From contig NZ_CP031188.1 in the NCBI RefSeq assembly GCF_003344925.1, positions 618,501-682,500 on the forward strand: a DNA stretch of 64,000 bases, in the 5' to 3' direction. The notes beneath the pieces are model-generated. The model saw only the letters and a list, made by a program, of their open reading frames with translations, ran no database searches and was not told the origin of the DNA. The translations under genes and the position numbers were made by a program. This document shows, piece by piece, positions 29,007-38,675 of the stretch. The stretch comes from Flavobacterium arcticum (GTDB lineage: Bacteria; Bacteroidota; Bacteroidia; Flavobacteriales; Flavobacteriaceae). Position 1 is the stretch's first letter. The number at the start of each line of letters is the position of its first letter.

Positions 29007-29639
29007 TTAGGCCTTGTTACCCATTGCAGATAACATACCACCATAAACATTGTTTAATGAAGCGATATTTTTAGTCATAGACTGCATTTCTTGTTGTAGC
29101 TTAGTTGCATTTTCAGCAATATCTTTGTTAGCTTCAGCATTACGAGATGCGCTTTCAAGTTGTACTTTGTACAAGCTATTTAACGATTCCATTTGAGCTG
29201 CTGCCATAGACATTTCTTCGCTATATTTCTTCTGAGAAGAGATAGAGTCTACTGTAGGAGCAATTCCTTTTGCCGCAGATTCGAAGTTTTTAATACTTGC
29301 ACCAAGACTAGCCATAAGCTGACCATCAATCTTAGCATCTTTTAATAAGTTGTCAAGTTTCTGAGAAAGTAATCCTTGTGCTTCAGCAGGGTTTTCTTTC
29401 TTAGCACCTTTACCTTTTGAGTCGCCTCCTGCTAATTCAGGATATACTAAAGACCAGTCTAACTCTTTATCTACAGGATCGAAAGCAGAAAGTCCAAAAA
29501 TGAAAGCCTCAGTTCCTAGTCCTGCAATAAGCATCGCACTTGCACCAGGCCAGTGCATCAATTTGAAAAGTGCTCCAATAATAACAACTGCTGCCCCCAT
29601 ACCATAGGCAAAATTCATAACTTTTTTAGGTAGTGCCAT
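29007..29639 (-). CDS. gldL: Type IX secretion system motor protein GldL
   Basis: A 210-aa inner-membrane protein with two TM helices (about 10-27 and 33-52) and a cytosolic helical tail (about 60-210). The second TM holds the membrane-embedded Glu44 in LGTEAFIFG, equivalent to the Glu required for proton-driven rotation in characterised GldL proteins. The first TM ends with LFKLMHWPG, also conserved. It follows gldK by 71 nt. Confidence 0.97.
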   Translation of the reverse strand: MALPKKVMNFAYGMGAAVVIIGALFKLMHWPGASAMLIAGLGTEAFIFGLSAFDPVDKELDWSLVYPELAGGDSKGKGAKKENPAEAQGLLSQKLDNLLKDAKIDGQLMASLGASIKNFESAAKGIAPTVDSISSQKKYSEEMSMAAAQMESLNSLYKVQLESASRNAEANKDIAENATKLQQEMQSMTKNIASLNNVYGGMLSAMGNKA

Positions 29640-29710
29640 AATAAAATAATTTTAGTTTTTAGTTAAGTTAAATAATTTAAATATTCAAAATTCGAGTTGG
29701 TTAAAAATAA

Positions 29711-31093
29711 TTATTGGTTTCCTGTATTCTGAGTACCCATGTAATCTTGTACAGTTCTAAAACCAATGTAACTTCTTGCAGAATCGGCATATTCCCAATC
29801 CCTTGTACTTACCTGTAAGAAGTAAGCTACGTCTTTCCAAGAACCTCCACGGGTAACCTTTCTTCTATTAGAAGGATCTGGAGCGTTTGGATTCATTGTA
29901 GAAACGTATTCGTAAGATGCAGCATCATAAGATGAGTCTGTCCATTCGGCTACGTTTCCAGACATATTATATAAGTTGTATTCATTCGGATCAAATGATT
30001 GTGCTTCTACAGTATATAGTGCACCATCAGCAGCATAATCACCTCTATTTGGCTTGAAATTAGCTAAGAAACAACCTCTGTCATTTTTAGCATAAGGACC
30101 TCCCCAAGGAAAAGTAGCGGATTGTAAGCCACCTCTTGCAGCGTATTCCCACTCTGCTTCTGTAGGTAAACGAAAAGAGTTTATTTCTTGTCTGCCCTTA
30201 TCTTTTTGGTATGCATTTTTATATAAAGTTCTCCATGCACAAAAAGCTTTTGCCTGTCCCCAAGTAACACCTACAACAGGGTACTCACCGTAAGCTTGAT
30301 GCCAGAAATAATCATTATGCATAGGCTCATTGTAAGAGTAAGAGAAATCTTTTATCCATACAGTAGTATCAGGATAAACCTCTACTTGCTCATGAATCAT
30401 ATACTTACTTCTTTTCGCTCTTGTATTTTTAGATTTATCTTTAGCTGCAGCAGCTATATCCATCCAAGAATACTTAAACTTAAGTTTAGAAACATCCATA
30501 GTTCTCAAACCATTGTATGACTCTGAAGCTGGAAGATACATTGAATCCATCACCTCCACATAATACTCATCAGGATATTGTTGCGGATCTTGTATCAATT
30601 TAGGCTGATGATTAAGTTTTCTACCTGCATAAGGATCATCACCATCTCCAAGACTGTAATAATTATCATACATATACTTATCGTATGGAGACTGTTCTTC
30701 TCCCTCCACCATTTGATCTTTAAAAGCATACTCACCAATACCTCCTTCACCTCCAGGCTTCTGACCCATTTCATCCGCAAGGATAGCAAGTCTTGTTCTG
30801 ATTGTAGAATCTTTAACCCACTCTACAAATTGACGGTATTCACTATTGGTAATCTCTGTTTCGTCCATATAAAAAGATCGAACAGTTACTGTTTTCGTAG
30901 GAGCATCCTGCACATTAGCCAAATCATCGTCTGATTTACCCATAATGTATGCGCCACCCGGAATTAGGGTCATACCATACGGCTTCTCAGGCCTCCACTG
31001 TTTTCCTCTAACACCTACCAGTTCCCCTCGGTCACTGGAACCACAGCTGATTAGTAATGATAAAGTTGCTGTTAATGCAATGAACTTCTTCAT
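29711..31093 (-). CDS. gldK: Type IX secretion system lipoprotein GldK
   Basis: A 460-aa outer-membrane lipoprotein, lipid Cys at residue 17 (LLISC). The body is the formylglycine-generating-enzyme/sulfatase-modifying fold, seen in PGGAYIMGKSDDD, RSFYMDETEITNSEYRQF, FRLPTEAEWEYAARGG and NMSGNVAEWTDSS. In GldK/PorK the fold is structural, not catalytic: it forms the periplasmic ring with GldN. First gene of the operon, behind its own promoter and 149 nt from the arginase-like gene. Confidence 0.97.
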   Translation of the reverse strand: MKKFIALTATLSLLISCGSSDRGELVGVRGKQWRPEKPYGMTLIPGGAYIMGKSDDDLANVQDAPTKTVTVRSFYMDETEITNSEYRQFVEWVKDSTIRTRLAILADEMGQKPGGEGGIGEYAFKDQMVEGEEQSPYDKYMYDNYYSLGDGDDPYAGRKLNHQPKLIQDPQQYPDEYYVEVMDSMYLPASESYNGLRTMDVSKLKFKYSWMDIAAAAKDKSKNTRAKRSKYMIHEQVEVYPDTTVWIKDFSYSYNEPMHNDYFWHQAYGEYPVVGVTWGQAKAFCAWRTLYKNAYQKDKGRQEINSFRLPTEAEWEYAARGGLQSATFPWGGPYAKNDRGCFLANFKPNRGDYAADGALYTVEAQSFDPNEYNLYNMSGNVAEWTDSSYDAASYEYVSTMNPNAPDPSNRRKVTRGGSWKDVAYFLQVSTRDWEYADSARSYIGFRTVQDYMGTQNTGNQ

Positions 31094-31131
31094 AAATTTG
31101 GGTTATTAATGTAATTCTATTTTTAAGGGCG

Positions 31132-31162
31132 TAAACCTATTTATTTATTTTCAAAAAAACAA
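31132..31162 (-). promoter_or_regulatory. Promoter of the gldKLMN operon
   Basis: On the minus strand: TTG (31160-31162), a 20-nt gap, TAGGTTTA (31132-31139), one mismatch at the last base of TAnnTTTG. It lies 38 nt before the gldK ATG in a very AT-rich stretch. Confidence 0.55.
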
Positions 31163-31242
31163 TTTTTTTATTAAAAAAACCTTAAATAAAAGTAAAGATC
31201 TCTGTACTTAATGGAATACAATACTGTTTTATCACAAAAATC

Positions 31243-32397
31243 TTATATTATGTTTTTTCTTTGCGCTTTCCATAATCGCTCAGGAAAACCACTATCGCAA
31301 GCACCTAAATAATCATCGTAGGTACATGGTAATAACGTATTCCTTTTTAATTTATTATTAACACCTGTTATAAAAGGTACTTCTATCCACCATCTGTCCG
31401 TTTTATCACTTTTATAAAACACTACTTCCTCATCATCCATAGGAACGATGTACTTCATATAATTATCTTTAGTATCGAAAGGATATTCGTTAGAGCGGTA
31501 ATGCACTCCCTCGATAAAATACCAAAGTACCTGTGCCAGTAAAAGAGATTCTTGTTTTGTACCTTGATGATTAAAGATTCCGAAACACGTAACCTTATCG
31601 CTTATCCCTGCATAGCGCGCTAAAGTACAAATTTCTTTCCCATTAAAACCATTTGGCAAAAAATTAACAAAATTTCCTGAGTCTCCTGATTTTACTGACT
31701 GCATATCAAGACTTACAATATCTGCATCCCTAAATACTGGCTCAGCAATAGTCGCGTTTGCTATAACGTCTCCAAGTCTATAAGCATCAAAATATAGCTT
31801 CTCTATCAAATCTATTTCTTCTTGCGAGTTAAAATAGGTTTGATAGCCTATATTGCTATAATTAAACAGATTATTAGGTTCATCAACAATAATATGTGTA
31901 AGGTAAGACTCAGCAGATATATCTTGATTCTCTTTACCAAAATCAAACTTACTATCTATAGTAACAAGATTCACCATTTGCTCTAGCCTGTCATAACCAC
32001 GATACATCGCGTAAGTTATGTCCTGTGATCCTCCTATTATCAGTGGTATTATTTTGTTCTTTACAAGTTCCTCTACAATAGTTTTCACTACATAATAGGT
32101 ATCCTGCACTGTATTACCAGCAGGTATATTACCTAAATCAACTATTGTTTTATCCCAATTACCAGGGTAAAGCGCATAAAACTGTTCTCTTATATAATTA
32201 AGACAGACTGACTTATTTTCTCCATTTCCTGCTCCTCTATTGTCTAAAACACCTATTATTGCTATACTTACCTCTCCAACATCTGGTAAGCCACTGCTAA
32301 AGTGCATTAGGGCTTTTTTACCTAACGACTGTTCTGGAAGTGTTTCTATATAGCCAGAAAATGTATCATCTAACGGTTCTAAAAACTCAAAAGCCAT
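31243..32397 (-). CDS. Arginase-fold (ureohydrolase-like) protein with lost metal ligands
   Basis: A 384-aa protein with the arginase/agmatinase/formimidoylglutamase fold. The family motif positions are recognisable but changed: GGSH became GGSQD (Gln125), DxHxD became DSKFD (Lys150), and SxDxDxxDP became SLDMQSVKSGD (Gln233). All three carry manganese ligands in active enzymes, so hydrolysis of formimidoylglutamate or arginine is unlikely. Annotation pipelines often call such proteins formimidoylglutamase. It starts 6 nt after the topA stop and precedes gldK, an arrangement I recall from other flavobacteria. A structural or binding role is inference. Confidence 0.8.
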   Translation of the reverse strand: MAFEFLEPLDDTFSGYIETLPEQSLGKKALMHFSSGLPDVGEVSIAIIGVLDNRGAGNGENKSVCLNYIREQFYALYPGNWDKTIVDLGNIPAGNTVQDTYYVVKTIVEELVKNKIIPLIIGGSQDITYAMYRGYDRLEQMVNLVTIDSKFDFGKENQDISAESYLTHIIVDEPNNLFNYSNIGYQTYFNSQEEIDLIEKLYFDAYRLGDVIANATIAEPVFRDADIVSLDMQSVKSGDSGNFVNFLPNGFNGKEICTLARYAGISDKVTCFGIFNHQGTKQESLLLAQVLWYFIEGVHYRSNEYPFDTKDNYMKYIVPMDDEEVVFYKSDKTDRWWIEVPFITGVNNKLKRNTLLPCTYDDYLGACDSGFPERLWKAQRKNII

Positions 32398-32403
32398 ATA
32401 TAA

Positions 32404-34923
32404 TTATTTCTTTTTAACTGTTGATTTTTTAGCTGGAGCTTTTTTAGTAGTAGTTTTCTTCGCAGCCGTTTTCTTCGCTGGAGCTTTTTGCTCTATCATC
32501 GCCTTAACCTCGTCAAGCGAAAGAGCCGCAGCATCTACATCTTTACCGAGCTCTATCTTAACTTTACCTTTTAGTATCACTGAGCGACCCCAACGGGCTT
32601 TTTCTACCCGTATTCCTTCATCTTCCCAGTTATGTATTACCTTATCAATCTCTTTCTGTATTTTTTCCTCGATAAGAGTTACAATATCTGATTGTGAAAG
32701 GTTATCAAAGTCATATTTTTTATTGACATTTATAAACATACTATTCCATTTTATAAATGGACCAAAACGACCTACACCTTTTTGTACAGGCAATTCTTTA
32801 TAGGTAGCAATAGGAGCGTCTGCCTTTTCTTTTTCTATTATAAGTTCTTTAGCCCTATCAAAAGTAACATCTAATGGGTCTTCACCTTTAGGTAACGACA
32901 CGAATGTTTTACCAAAACGCACATAAGGACCAAAACGACCATTACTCACCTCTACCTCTTCATCTTTATATGTACCTAAGTTTTTAGGTAGCAAAAACAA
33001 GCTCAAGGCCTCATCTAGGGTAATCGTACCTATATTCTGCTCTGCCATAAGACTAGCAAACTGTTTGTTTTCATCTTCAGCATCACCTATCTGTGCCATA
33101 GGACCAAATTTACCTAGTCGTACACTTACAGGTTTACCACTCTCTGGATGCATACCCAATATTCGCTCTCCTGATTCTCTATCAGCATTTTTCTCTACAT
33201 CTTGAACTGTAGGGTGAAAATGACCATAAAAATCACTCATCATCTTTGTCCAATCTTCATTACCCGATGCTATTTCATCAAAATCCTGTTCTACTTTAGC
33301 AGTAAAGTTATAATCTAGAATTGTATCAAAATGACTTACCAAGAAATCATTAACAATAATACCAATATCTGTAGGTACTAATTTTCCTTTATCTGAACCT
33401 ACGTTTTCAGAAAGCTGCTGTTCATTAACCGTACTATCTTTCAGTACAAGCTGCATATAGTTACGCTCTTTACCTTCAAAACTACCTTTCTCTACATAAT
33501 TTCTACTAATAATAGTAGATATAGTAGGCGCATAAGTAGACGGTCTACCTATACCTAGCTCTTCTAGCTTCTTCACCAATGCTGCCTCGGTATATCGGGC
33601 TGGTGGTCTACTAAAGCGTTCGGTAGCCGTTATATAATTATTTATCAATCTTTCACTAACTCGCAATGCTGGTAACATACCCTCTTGCTCTACATCTTCA
33701 TCATCACTTCCTTCAAGATATACTTTTAGAAAACCTTCAAACTTAAGCACCTCTCCAGATGCTGTAAATAATTGTGTATGATTATTTGCTTCAATCTTTA
33801 CATTAGTACGCTCTAACTGCGCATCACTCATTTGTGATGCTAGTGTACGTTTCCAGATTAAATCATACAACCTCGCTTGATCGCGATCTATATTCACAGT
33901 ATGACGTGTCATATCTGTAGGACGTATCGCTTCGTGTGCCTCCTGAGCACCTTTACTCTTAGTAGCATAGTTACGTGGCTTACTAAACTCCTTACCGTAT
34001 GAATTAATAATCTCAGCCTCCGCAGCATTCATTGCATCGTTAGACAAGTTTACACTATCTGTTCTCATATAAGTAATAAGTCCTGCTTCATACAGGCGTT
34101 GTGCCAACATCATGGTTACCCCCACAGGCAAGTATAGCTTTCGCGCAGCCTCCTGTTGTAGTGTAGATGTTGTAAATGGTGCCGCTGGCGATTTTTTAGC
34201 CGGCTTAGTTTCTAAATCTGAAACCTTATATATAGATCCAACATTTTTATTTAAAAAATCTTGGGCGTCTTGTTTTGAAGAAAAATTCTTAGGTAGCTTT
34301 GCTTTAAAGGTTTTCCCTTTCTCATTAGCAAACTCAGCAGTGATGCTATATGATGCTTCCGCATTAAAATTTTGTATGTCGCGCTCGCGCTCTACAATAA
34401 GACGTACAGAAACCGACTGTACCCTACCCGCCGAAAGTCCGCTTTTTACCTTCTTCCATAATACAGGCGAAAGTTCGTACCCTACAAGTCTATCTAATAC
34501 ACGTCGCGCTTGCTGTGCATTTACAAGGTCATAATTTATATCTCTTGGGTTTTCTATTGCTTTCAGTATAGCCGTTTTGGTTATTTCATGAAAAACAATA
34601 CGTTTAGTTTTTGCTTTATCAAGCTTTAACTCTTCTGCAAGATGCCATGCAATAGCCTCCCCCTCGCGATCCTCATCACTTGCTAACCAAACCATTTCGG
34701 CAGATTTAGACAGACCCTTAAGCTTTTTAACCAAAGCTTTTTTATCAGGAGACACCTCATATTTTGGTTTAAAACCATTGGTTACATCTACCCCTATTTC
34801 TTTAGAGGGTAAATCGGCAATATGCCCATAACTGGACTCTACCTGGTAGTCTTTCCCTAAAAATTTTTCTATGGTTTTTGCCTTTGCAGGCGACTCAACA
34901 ATCACTAAATTCTTTGCCATCAT
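32404..34923 (-). CDS. topA: DNA topoisomerase I
   Basis: Type IA topoisomerase, 839 aa, relaxing negative supercoils. TOPRIM begins LVIVESPAKAKTIEKFLG, followed by acidic DEDREGEAIAWHL. The catalytic Tyr285 lies in LITYMRTDS. The C-terminal part (about 590-790) has repeated TopA_C-type domains with RFGPxxxxG motifs, not zinc ribbons. It ends in a Lys/Ala-rich tail (KKTAAKKTTTKKAPAKK...) like histone H1, which should bind DNA nonspecifically. Two ATGs stand at the start (MMAK); either may be used. The next gene starts after 6 nt. Confidence 0.97.
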   Translation of the reverse strand: MMAKNLVIVESPAKAKTIEKFLGKDYQVESSYGHIADLPSKEIGVDVTNGFKPKYEVSPDKKALVKKLKGLSKSAEMVWLASDEDREGEAIAWHLAEELKLDKAKTKRIVFHEITKTAILKAIENPRDINYDLVNAQQARRVLDRLVGYELSPVLWKKVKSGLSAGRVQSVSVRLIVERERDIQNFNAEASYSITAEFANEKGKTFKAKLPKNFSSKQDAQDFLNKNVGSIYKVSDLETKPAKKSPAAPFTTSTLQQEAARKLYLPVGVTMMLAQRLYEAGLITYMRTDSVNLSNDAMNAAEAEIINSYGKEFSKPRNYATKSKGAQEAHEAIRPTDMTRHTVNIDRDQARLYDLIWKRTLASQMSDAQLERTNVKIEANNHTQLFTASGEVLKFEGFLKVYLEGSDDEDVEQEGMLPALRVSERLINNYITATERFSRPPARYTEAALVKKLEELGIGRPSTYAPTISTIISRNYVEKGSFEGKERNYMQLVLKDSTVNEQQLSENVGSDKGKLVPTDIGIIVNDFLVSHFDTILDYNFTAKVEQDFDEIASGNEDWTKMMSDFYGHFHPTVQDVEKNADRESGERILGMHPESGKPVSVRLGKFGPMAQIGDAEDENKQFASLMAEQNIGTITLDEALSLFLLPKNLGTYKDEEVEVSNGRFGPYVRFGKTFVSLPKGEDPLDVTFDRAKELIIEKEKADAPIATYKELPVQKGVGRFGPFIKWNSMFINVNKKYDFDNLSQSDIVTLIEEKIQKEIDKVIHNWEDEGIRVEKARWGRSVILKGKVKIELGKDVDAAALSLDEVKAMIEQKAPAKKTAAKKTTTKKAPAKKSTVKKK

Positions 34924-34939
34924 ACGTTTCTTTGTGTCG

Positions 34940-34947
34940 CAAAAGTA
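34940..34947 (-). promoter_or_regulatory. -7 box of the topA promoter
   Basis: Minus-strand TACTTTTG, an exact match to TAnnTTTG, 17 nt before the first topA ATG. No TTG at -33. Confidence 0.5.
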
Positions 34948-35245
34948 TAGGAATTTTTTAAATATTAGTTTTTCATGTTTTTAAAATTAACCGTTTTAGC
35001 TAAATATTAACCTTTTACAAACACTTAAAACACACTATTATTCAAGACATTAATCATAATCACACCCCCTAAAACAATACTTCAAAAATAATTTATTGTT
35101 GTCATTATAAATAAAATGTATTTCATACCTTATTAATAGGATAATGCAGCGTTAAATAGAATATACCCTTATAATCACAGTTCATAAAGAGGGCTATATA
35201 ACACCTTACCCTCAGCAGGTAGTGGTGTTAAAGCGTTCTAAACAA

Positions 35246-35264
35246 ATATGTCAAGTTGTCATAT
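35246..35264. promoter_or_regulatory. Palindrome overlapping the miaB promoter (candidate operator)
   Basis: ATATGTCAAGTTGTCATAT is palindromic except for three positions (the centre and one base on each side). The -33 TTG lies inside it. Outer arms continue: TTCTAAA on the left (35236-35242) and TTTAGAA on the right (35265-35271). It also contains TGTCA twice, 8 nt apart. Confidence 0.45.
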
Positions 35265-35288
35265 TTTAGAAATTAAATAGTACCTTTG
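35256..35288 (+). promoter_or_regulatory. Promoter of miaB
   Basis: TTG (35256-35258), a 22-nt gap, TACCTTTG (35281-35288), exact at -7. It is 31 nt before the miaB ATG. Confidence 0.6.
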
Positions 35289-35319
35289 CATATTCAAAAA
35301 AGCACTACAGAGGCAGGTT

Positions 35320-36765
35320 ATGGAAAAGATTATTGAAGAAAGTAAACAAGGAGAAAGCCTTGTTTTAGAACAGAAAAAAGAAAACACTAAAAAACTTTTT
35401 ATAGAAAGTTATGGTTGTGCTATGAATTTTTCTGATAGTGAAGTTGTTGCTTCTATTTTAACCAATGAAGGCTTTAACACGACACAAAATCTTGAAGAAG
35501 CCGATCTTGTTTTGGTAAACACTTGTTCTATTCGTGATAAAGCAGAGCAAACCATTAGAAAAAGGCTCGAAAAATATAATGCTGTAAAAAAAATAAATCC
35601 TAAAATGAAAGTAGGCGTACTTGGCTGTATGGCTGAGCGTCTTAAAAATCAATTTTTAGAAGAGGAGAAAATAGTAGATCTAGTAGTAGGTCCTGATGCT
35701 TATAAAGATTTACCAAGCCTACTACAAGAAGTAGATGAGGGTCGCGATGCTATAAACGTTATCTTATCTAAAGAAGAAACGTATGGTGATATTGCCCCTA
35801 TCCGACTCAATAGCAACGGAATAACAGCATTTGTATCTATTACCCGCGGATGCGATAATATGTGTACGTTTTGTGTAGTACCGTTTACTAGAGGTAGAGA
35901 GCGTAGCCGAGAACCTCAAAGCATTATAGCCGAAATAGAACAGCTTTGGAAAAGCGGCTATAAAGAAGTAACGCTACTTGGACAAAATGTAGATAGCTAC
36001 CTTTGGTATGGTGGTGGTCTTAAAAAAGATTTTGTAAAAGCTACCGATATGCAAAAAGCGACAGCGGTAGATTTTGCACAATTACTTGCCATGACTGCCC
36101 AAGCATTCCCAAAAATGCGTTTTCGTTTCTCTACATCTAACCCACAAGATATGCACGAAGATGTATTTCATGTTATTGCCAAACATAATAATGTATGCAA
36201 TCACATACATCTACCAGTACAAAGTGGTAGCACTAGGGTATTAAAAGAAATGAACCGTCAGCATACTCGCGAAGAGTATATGGCACTTATAGATAAAATT
36301 AGAACAATATTACCAAACTGTTCTATATCGCAAGATATGATTACTGGTTTCCCTACAGAAACAGAAGAAGACCATAAAGATACACTTACACTAATGGAGT
36401 ATGTTAAATATAATTTTGGTTATATGTATGCCTATTCTGAAAGACCAGGCACAATGGCTGCTCGAAAAATGGAAGATGATGTACCTGAAGTAGTAAAAAA
36501 ACGTCGTTTACAAGAAGTTGTAGATATGCAACAAAAACACAGTCTTGAAAGATCGCAAGAGTTCATAGGACAAGTTGTAGAAGTGCTTATAGAAAAAGAG
36601 TCTAAAAAATCAGAAACTCATTGGAGCGGAAGTAACTCGCAAAGTATTACAGTTGTATTCCCTAAAGGCGACTATAAGATTGGCGAATTTGTAAATGTAA
36701 AAATAACCGACTGTACCTCGGCTACTCTAAAAGGTGAAGCTATAGGGTATAGCGATATGAATTGA
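35320..36765 (+). CDS. miaB: tRNA-2-methylthio-N6-dimethylallyladenosine synthase
   Basis: Radical SAM methylthiotransferase acting on i6A37 of tRNA. The N-terminal UPF0004 part has Cys in SYGCAMN (C33), NTCSIRD and LGCMAE, binding one 4Fe-4S cluster. The radical SAM cluster motif is CDNMCTFC (C178, C182, C185). A C-terminal TRAM domain (about 410-475, EFIGQVVEVLIEKESKK) binds tRNA. At 481 aa it is of usual length. It opens the forward cluster with the sigma-54 activator, lptE, secG and groSL, but probably has its own promoter. Confidence 0.97.
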   Translation: MEKIIEESKQGESLVLEQKKENTKKLFIESYGCAMNFSDSEVVASILTNEGFNTTQNLEEADLVLVNTCSIRDKAEQTIRKRLEKYNAVKKINPKMKVGVLGCMAERLKNQFLEEEKIVDLVVGPDAYKDLPSLLQEVDEGRDAINVILSKEETYGDIAPIRLNSNGITAFVSITRGCDNMCTFCVVPFTRGRERSREPQSIIAEIEQLWKSGYKEVTLLGQNVDSYLWYGGGLKKDFVKATDMQKATAVDFAQLLAMTAQAFPKMRFRFSTSNPQDMHEDVFHVIAKHNNVCNHIHLPVQSGSTRVLKEMNRQHTREEYMALIDKIRTILPNCSISQDMITGFPTETEEDHKDTLTLMEYVKYNFGYMYAYSERPGTMAARKMEDDVPEVVKKRRLQEVVDMQQKHSLERSQEFIGQVVEVLIEKESKKSETHWSGSNSQSITVVFPKGDYKIGEFVNVKITDCTSATLKGEAIGYSDMN

Positions 36766-36883
36766 TATTAGTAATTAATTACAACAGGTAAGCCTTTTAG
36801 TATAACAGAATTGTTAGATAATAATTTAAACGAATATTGTAGGGATTAATTTAATTCGCACAATTCGTGGCAGAAAAAACAAT

Positions 36884-38161
36884 ATGGAAAGCATACAAGC
36901 CATAAAACAACGTTTCGAAATTATAGGAAACGACCAAAAACTGAACCGCGCTATAGAAAAAGCCATACAGGTAGCCCCTACCGATATTTCGGTACTGGTT
37001 ACTGGAGAAAGTGGTGTAGGTAAAGAGAGTGTACCAAAAATAATACATGCTCTTTCGCACAGAAAGCATGGTAAATATATTGCGGTAAACTGTGGTGCAA
37101 TACCCGAGGGCACTATAGACAGTGAACTTTTTGGACATGAAAAAGGTGCTTTTACAGGAGCAACTTCTACCCGAGAAGGTTATTTTGAAGTAGCCAACGG
37201 TGGAACTATCTTCCTTGACGAAGTAGGAGAACTCCCCCTTACTACACAAGTACGATTATTACGTGTACTAGAAAATGGCGAATTTATAAAAGTAGGGTCG
37301 TCTCAAGTACAAAAAACTAATGTGCGTATTGTAGCAGCTACCAATGTAAACATGGCAGAAGCTATAGAAAAAGGCAAATTTAGAGAAGACCTTTACTACC
37401 GCCTTAGTACAGTAGAAATTATGCTACCACCATTACGAGAACGAAAAGACGACATCCATTTATTGTTTCGTAAATTCTCATCAGATTTTGCCCAGAAATA
37501 TAAAATGCCTGCCATAAAACTAGATGATGATGCAGTACACTTGTTATTAAAATACCGCTGGAGTGGAAACATCAGACAGCTACGAAATGTTGCCGAACAA
37601 ATATCTGTTTTAGAAACCAACAGAGCCATCACCATAGGAACATTGCGTGGCTACTTACCTGAAGCTGGCAGTAACTTACCTGCTATTATAAAAGACAAAA
37701 AACCTGAAAGCGATTTTAGTAACGAACGAGAGATACTATATAAGGTATTGTTTGACATGAAGGGCGATCTACACGACCTGAAAAAACTAACAATGGAACT
37801 AATGCAAAATGGCAATAGTAACAAAGTTCAGGAGTCTAATAAACATTTAATACAACGCATTTACGGTTCAAAAGAAGAGCACAATAGCGAATTTGAAGAG
37901 ATGGCAAGACCAGAAATGGTGCCTTCGCAACCTGTAAGCAGAGCTGAACCTATTATAGATCATGATGATGACGATGATGACAGTAACTATCTTTTTGCCG
38001 AAACAGTTGAAGAAGAAGAAACTTTAAGACTTGACGAAAAAGAAGTAGAACTGATAAAAAAATCATTAGAGCGCAATAAAGGAAAACGTAAAGCAGCCGC
38101 AGATGAACTTGGCATATCTGAAAGAACACTTTATAGAAAAATAAAACAATATGATCTTTAA
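36884..38161 (+). CDS. Sigma-54-dependent transcription activator (AAA+ and Fis HTH, no receiver)
   Basis: A 425-aa enhancer-binding protein. It begins almost directly with the AAA+ domain (about 13-255): Walker A GESGVGKE (41-48), the sigma-54-contact loop GAFTGA (88-93), Walker B GGTIFLDEVGE, and the sensor/arginine-finger region LPPLRERKDDI. A linker follows with an Asp-rich patch (DHDDDDDDS), then a Fis-type HTH (about 390-425). There is no N-terminal receiver or sensor domain, so activity is controlled by a partner or by level. It works only with RpoN, not encoded here. lptE follows after 10 nt. Confidence 0.93.
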   Translation: MESIQAIKQRFEIIGNDQKLNRAIEKAIQVAPTDISVLVTGESGVGKESVPKIIHALSHRKHGKYIAVNCGAIPEGTIDSELFGHEKGAFTGATSTREGYFEVANGGTIFLDEVGELPLTTQVRLLRVLENGEFIKVGSSQVQKTNVRIVAATNVNMAEAIEKGKFREDLYYRLSTVEIMLPPLRERKDDIHLLFRKFSSDFAQKYKMPAIKLDDDAVHLLLKYRWSGNIRQLRNVAEQISVLETNRAITIGTLRGYLPEAGSNLPAIIKDKKPESDFSNEREILYKVLFDMKGDLHDLKKLTMELMQNGNSNKVQESNKHLIQRIYGSKEEHNSEFEEMARPEMVPSQPVSRAEPIIDHDDDDDDSNYLFAETVEEEETLRLDEKEVELIKKSLERNKGKRKAAADELGISERTLYRKIKQYDL

Positions 38162-38171
38162 GAGAAGTATA

Positions 38172-38675
38172 ATGAAAAACTTAAAACTATTAGCAGTATT
38201 GACATTAGTGTTTATAGTAAACGGATGCAGCGTTTATAACTTTACTGGTACAGGTAAAATTGACGCTGATACTTTTCAGGTGAATTATTTTCAAAACAAT
38301 GCTGATATTGTAGAGCCTGGTATTGAAAGAGATTTTACCCAACGCTTGCAGAACCTCATACAAAACCAAACCAACCTGAGCCTTACTAACTCTGGTGGCG
38401 ACTTAGTATATGAAGGAGAAATAACACAGTTCCGTATTACTCCTATGACCGCTACTGCCGACCAACTTGCTGCACAAAATAGACTTAGTATTACCGTAAA
38501 TGTAAGATTTACTAATAGAAAAAAAGAAGAAGACGATTTCGAAAAGCCATTCAGTTTTTTCTATGACTACTCTGGAGATGCATTACTTTCGGGACAAGTA
38601 CTTAATACTGCTCTTGATGAAATTTTTGAAAGGATAACACAGGACATTTTTAATGAATCACTAGCTAAGTGGTAA
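38172..38675 (+). CDS. lptE: LPS assembly lipoprotein LptE
   Basis: A 167-aa outer-membrane lipoprotein, lipid Cys at residue 19 (VNGC). The body is of the LptE/LptE-like family of Bacteroidota: CSVYNFTGTGKIDADTFQVNYF and an ALDEIFERITQDIFNES helix at the end. LptE plugs LptD, the LPS translocon. The frame is open back to an ATG at 38151 inside the preceding gene, but the signal peptide MKNLKLLAVLTLVFIV begins at 38172, which is the likely start. Confidence 0.85.
   Translation: MKNLKLLAVLTLVFIVNGCSVYNFTGTGKIDADTFQVNYFQNNADIVEPGIERDFTQRLQNLIQNQTNLSLTNSGGDLVYEGEITQFRITPMTATADQLAAQNRLSITVNVRFTNRKKEEDDFEKPFSFFYDYSGDALLSGQVLNTALDEIFERITQDIFNESLAKW

Larger units (their letters stand above)
34924..35319. 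other. Intergenic region between topA and miaB (396 nt)
   Basis: Divergent, AT-rich region. It holds a topA -7 box near its left end, the miaB promoter and palindrome near its right end, and an imperfect hairpin at 35200-35229 (AACACC-T-TACC paired with GGTA-G-TGGTGTT). The middle (34960-35190) has no gene or structure I can support. Confidence 0.6.

Noticed and set aside
31243..32397. Calling the arginase-fold gene hutG
   Set aside because: Metal ligands are substituted in all three motifs, so formimidoylglutamase activity is not supported.
35200..35229. Hairpin upstream of miaB as a riboswitch
   Set aside because: It lies upstream of the best promoter, so it would not be in the miaB mRNA; no known riboswitch core is seen.
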